From positions 1 through 35,547 of the forward strand of contig NZ_LYVQ01000042.1 in the NCBI RefSeq assembly GCF_001984095.1: a stretch of 35,547 bases of DNA, read 5' to 3'. Positions within the stretch are counted from its first letter, which is position 1, and every line of letters starts with the position of its first letter. This DNA is from Pelomonas sp. KK5 (GTDB taxonomy: Bacteria; Pseudomonadota; Gammaproteobacteria; Burkholderiales; Burkholderiaceae_C). The notes under the pieces were generated by a model. That model saw nothing but the letters and a program-made list of their open reading frames with translations. It ran no database searches and was not told the DNA's origin. Positions 33,132-35,547 of this stretch are shown one piece after another. The position numbers and the translations under genes were made by a program.

Positions 33132-33154
33132 GCCGGGCGTTAACCTCGCCCGGC
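33132..33154 (+). promoter_or_regulatory. Strong hairpin in front of the SARP-type gene
   Basis: GCCGGGCG (33132-33139) and CGCCCGGC (33147-33154) form a perfect 8-bp GC stem with a 7-nt loop TTAACCT, ending 13 nt before the ATG at 33168. No T-run follows on either strand. If transcribed it would sit over the ribosome-binding region. Confidence 0.45.
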
Positions 33155-33167
33155 TCAGCACGCCCTC

Positions 33168-35547
33168 ATGGATGCCCCCTACGCCCCCTTCGACGTCTGG
33201 CGCCTGCGCCTGCTGGGCGCCGTCAGCCTGCAGCGCGGCCCGGACCACATCGGCCAGCTCGGCAGCCGCAGCGTCGCGTCCCTGCTGGCGCGGCTCGCGC
33301 TGCAGCCGGCGCGCACCCATCCGCGCGAGGAGCTGATCGAGCTGCTGTGGCCCGGCGTCGAGCTTGAGGTGGGCCGCAACCGCCTGCGCCAGGCCCTGTT
33401 CGCGCTGCGCCAGCTGCTGGAGCCGCCCGGGCCCATCGCGCGGCCCGTGCTGCAGGCTGATCGCATGGGCCTGCGCCTGCTGCCCGGCGTGCTGGCCTGC
33501 GACGCCCTGCAGTTCGAGCACTGCCTGCGCGCGGGGCAGCACGGGCAGGCCCTGGAGCTCTATGCCGGCGAGCTGATACCGGGCTTCTACGACGACTGGA
33601 TCGCCGAGGAACGGCTGCGGCTGCAGGCGCTGTTCGATCGCGCGCCGCAGGAGCGTGCGCCGGTCACCGCTCTGGCGCCGGTAGCGACTGCATCGCCCCC
33701 GCCGCGCGCCCCCGACCATGCCGGCACGCTGCTGCCGCAATACCTGACCCGCTTCTTCGGCCGCGAGCCGGAGCGCCAGGCCCTCGAAGCCGCGCTGCAG
33801 TCGCATCGGCTGGTGACGCTGCTGGGGCCGGGCGGCAGCGGCAAGACGCGGCTGGCCGTCGACCTCGCTCAGCGGGCGGCCGGGGCCGGCTTCGCGCCGG
33901 TCGTCTTCGTGCCGCTGGCCGCCGCGACGACGCAGTCGCAGCTGCTGGACGGCCTGCTCGGCAGCCTGCAGCTGCAGCCCAGCGAGACCAACCCGCTGGC
34001 GCCGCTGATCGGCACGCTGGCCGAGCGCCGCGCGCTGCTGGTGCTGGACAACTTCGAGCAGCTGGAGGCTGGCGCGGCCGAACTGCTGGCGCAGTTGCTC
34101 GCCGCCCTGCCGCGGCTGCACCTGCTGGTCACGTCGCGGCGCGTGCTGGGCCTGGATGGCGAACGCGAGTTCCCGCTCGGCCCGCTGGCCCTGCCCGGCA
34201 AGGGCGAGTCGCTGGCCGAAGCCGCGGGCAATCCGGCGATCGCCCTCTTCGTCGACCGCGCCCGCGCGGCCCGCGCCGATTTCCAACTGCGCGGCAGCAA
34301 CCTGGCCGCGCTGACCGAACTGGCCCATCTGCTGGACGGCCTGCCGCTGGCCATCGAGCTGGCCGCCGCCCGCGTGCGCAGCCTCGCCCCGGCGGCCCTG
34401 GCCGAGCTGCTGCGCGAGAGCCGCAGCCACCCGCAGCCCGGCGGCCAGGCCCTGGCCCTGCTGGCGCGCAGCTCGCGGGGCCGCAGCGCTAACGCCGACA
34501 GTCAGCGGCATGCGTCGATGCAGGCGGTCGTGGCCTGGAGCTGGCGGCTGCTCGATGCGCACCAGGCTGCGCTGCTGGCGGCGATCACCGTCTTCCAGGG
34601 CGGCTTCACGGCCGCGGCAGTTGCAGCGATCTGCGAGCGGCCCCTCGGCGAGATCAGCCTGCGCCTGGACGAGCTGGTCAGCCACTCGCTGCTGGGCGTC
34701 CGCGACGCCGAGGGCCGCAGCCGCTACACCTGCCTGGAGCCGGTGCGCGAGTTCGCGGCGCAGCAACTGCGGGACGAGGACGCGCGGCACCTGGCTGCCC
34801 GCCATCGCGCCTGGCTGATCGCCTGGGCCACCGCGCTGCCGGCCACGCCCTCGCTGACCGCCCTGCGCCAGGAGACGCCGAACGTGCTGGCCGCGCTGGC
34901 CAGTGCGCTGCGCGACGAGGCGCCGCAGGACGCGGTGCGGCTGGTGTGCCTGCTGTGGCGCGCCTTCGAGGCCGTGGGCCTGCCGGCCGCCGGCCTGGCC
35001 GACCTGGCGCGGGCGGCCGAGGCTTGCCAGGATGCCGACCTGCGCGGCCAGGGCCACAGCGTGCTCGGCGCCCTGTTGTTCAGTACCGGCCGCAGCGGCG
35101 AGGCGGTCGACCATGCCGAGCGCGGCCTGGCGCTGTGCCCGCCGCAGGCGCCCTGGCGCGCGATGGCGCTGTATGCCGCCGCCCGAGCCCGCTGGCGCCT
35201 GAGCCATGCGGCCGAAGGCGTGGTGGACCGCTTGAGCACCGCGCATGACCTGGCCCTCGCCGCCGGCGACGACGACCTGCTGGCCCGCATCCTGACGATG
35301 CAGGGCTTCGCCTGCCACGACTGGCGCGACTTCGACGGCTGCATGGCGCTGCACCAGCGGGCGCTGTCGCTCTGGCAGGGCTTGGGCAACCAGCACATGG
35401 TCCACATGTGCCAGATCTACCTGGCCAACTGCGAGAACGGCGCGCGGCTGCACGAGGCGGCGCTGGAGCGGCTGGCGGCGCTGGAACCGGGCCTGCGCGC
35501 GCAGATGGACTGGCGGCTGCTGTGCCAGATGCTGGTGGCCCGCGGCG
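33168..35547 (+). CDS. AfsR/SARP-type transcriptional regulator with NTPase domain, 3'-truncated
   Basis: This is a large regulator of the SARP-AfsR architecture, cut by the window edge with 793 codons visible and no stop. An N-terminal OmpR-like winged helix (about 8-95; ELIELLWPGVELEVGRNRLR) is followed by the bacterial transcriptional activation domain (about 110-160; ALELYAGELIPGFYDDWIAEERLRLQ). A Pro/Ala linker (160-190) leads to a STAND-type NTPase domain with Walker A GPGGSGKT at 220-227, Walker B LLVLD ending at D294, and an arginine sensor region LLVTSRR. The C-terminal part is helical with TPR-like repeats, expected to bind an inducer or partner. The start ATG at 33168 lacks a Shine-Dalgarno sequence and follows a strong hairpin. 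It is divergent from fadD. The target genes may lie beyond the window. Confidence 0.9.
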   Translation, partial: MDAPYAPFDVWRLRLLGAVSLQRGPDHIGQLGSRSVASLLARLALQPARTHPREELIELLWPGVELEVGRNRLRQALFALRQLLEPPGPIARPVLQADRMGLRLLPGVLACDALQFEHCLRAGQHGQALELYAGELIPGFYDDWIAEERLRLQALFDRAPQERAPVTALAPVATASPPPRAPDHAGTLLPQYLTRFFGREPERQALEAALQSHRLVTLLGPGGSGKTRLAVDLAQRAAGAGFAPVVFVPLAAATTQSQLLDGLLGSLQLQPSETNPLAPLIGTLAERRALLVLDNFEQLEAGAAELLAQLLAALPRLHLLVTSRRVLGLDGEREFPLGPLALPGKGESLAEAAGNPAIALFVDRARAARADFQLRGSNLAALTELAHLLDGLPLAIELAAARVRSLAPAALAELLRESRSHPQPGGQALALLARSSRGRSANADSQRHASMQAVVAWSWRLLDAHQAALLAAITVFQGGFTAAAVAAICERPLGEISLRLDELVSHSLLGVRDAEGRSRYTCLEPVREFAAQQLRDEDARHLAARHRAWLIAWATALPATPSLTALRQETPNVLAALASALRDEAPQDAVRLVCLLWRAFEAVGLPAAGLADLARAAEACQDADLRGQGHSVLGALLFSTGRSGEAVDHAERGLALCPPQAPWRAMALYAAARARWRLSHAAEGVVDRLSTAHDLALAAGDDDLLARILTMQGFACHDWRDFDGCMALHQRALSLWQGLGNQHMVHMCQIYLANCENGARLHEAALERLAALEPGLRAQMDWRLLCQMLVARG

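Noticed and set aside
31155-35453. A 1432-codon open frame on the minus strand across fadD and the SARP-type gene
   Set aside because: It is antisense or out of frame to two well-recognised genes, is rich in Arg/Ala/Gln/His low-complexity residues and has no known domain. It is a by-product of high GC at third positions.

Overview
The window is GC-rich, densely coding DNA whose gene content and order point to a betaproteobacterium of the order Burkholderiales (Roseateles/Rubrivivax-like). This is inferred from the blocks argS - SPOR protein - dsbA and lptA - lptB - rpoN, the single-domain RlmL-like methyltransferase and the two large TonB-dependent receptors. No tRNA, rRNA, CRISPR array, prophage or intact insertion sequence was seen.

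Layout. 1-4928 (+): the 3' part of a cytochrome P450, an OPT-family transporter and a membrane diguanylate cyclase with an extracytoplasmic sensor. 4933-8798 (-): a probable three-gene run of geranylgeranyl-reductase-type flavoprotein, class II glutamine amidotransferase and M14 zinc carboxypeptidase. 8873-14824 (-): two TonB-dependent receptors, each with its own leader and its own Rho-independent terminator. 15132-17306 (-): malate synthase G, divergent from a LysR regulator (17432-18358, +). 18380-19083 (-): two small secreted PsiF-family proteins, with a 16-bp tandem repeat in the 3' untranslated region of the upstream one. 19205-20569 (-): a Ser/Thr kinase with a C-terminal cyclic-nucleotide-binding domain, divergent from argS. 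20608-26881 (+): argS, a SPOR-domain protein, dsbA, lptA, lptB and rpoN, mostly housekeeping and envelope functions. 26886-27815 (-): an HtrA-like protease without a signal peptide. 27891-29180 (+): an RlmL-type rRNA methyltransferase. 29181-32983 (-): a likely four-gene run read fadD, unknown protein, rsmE, TPR membrane protein. 33168-35547 (+): the 5' part of a large AfsR/SARP-type ATPase regulator, cut by the window edge.

How the genes relate. Most of the window is core metabolism and envelope biogenesis: LPS export (LptA, LptB), disulfide formation (DsbA), cell-wall binding (SPOR), sigma-54, translation and rRNA modification. The accessory part (about 1-20.6 kb) combines outer-membrane uptake (two TonB receptors), an inner-membrane OPT transporter, a peptidase and signalling proteins (GGDEF, kinase-cNMP). 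A shared role in nutrient or peptide scavenging is possible but is inference only.

No clear new defence or mobile system was found. The least explained signals are the tandem repeat and the SD-sequestering inverted repeat flanking the 67-aa PsiF gene, the kinase-cNMP fusion, two -10 boxes placed 6 nt before start codons, and dyads in the receptor leaders and in front of the SARP-type gene.
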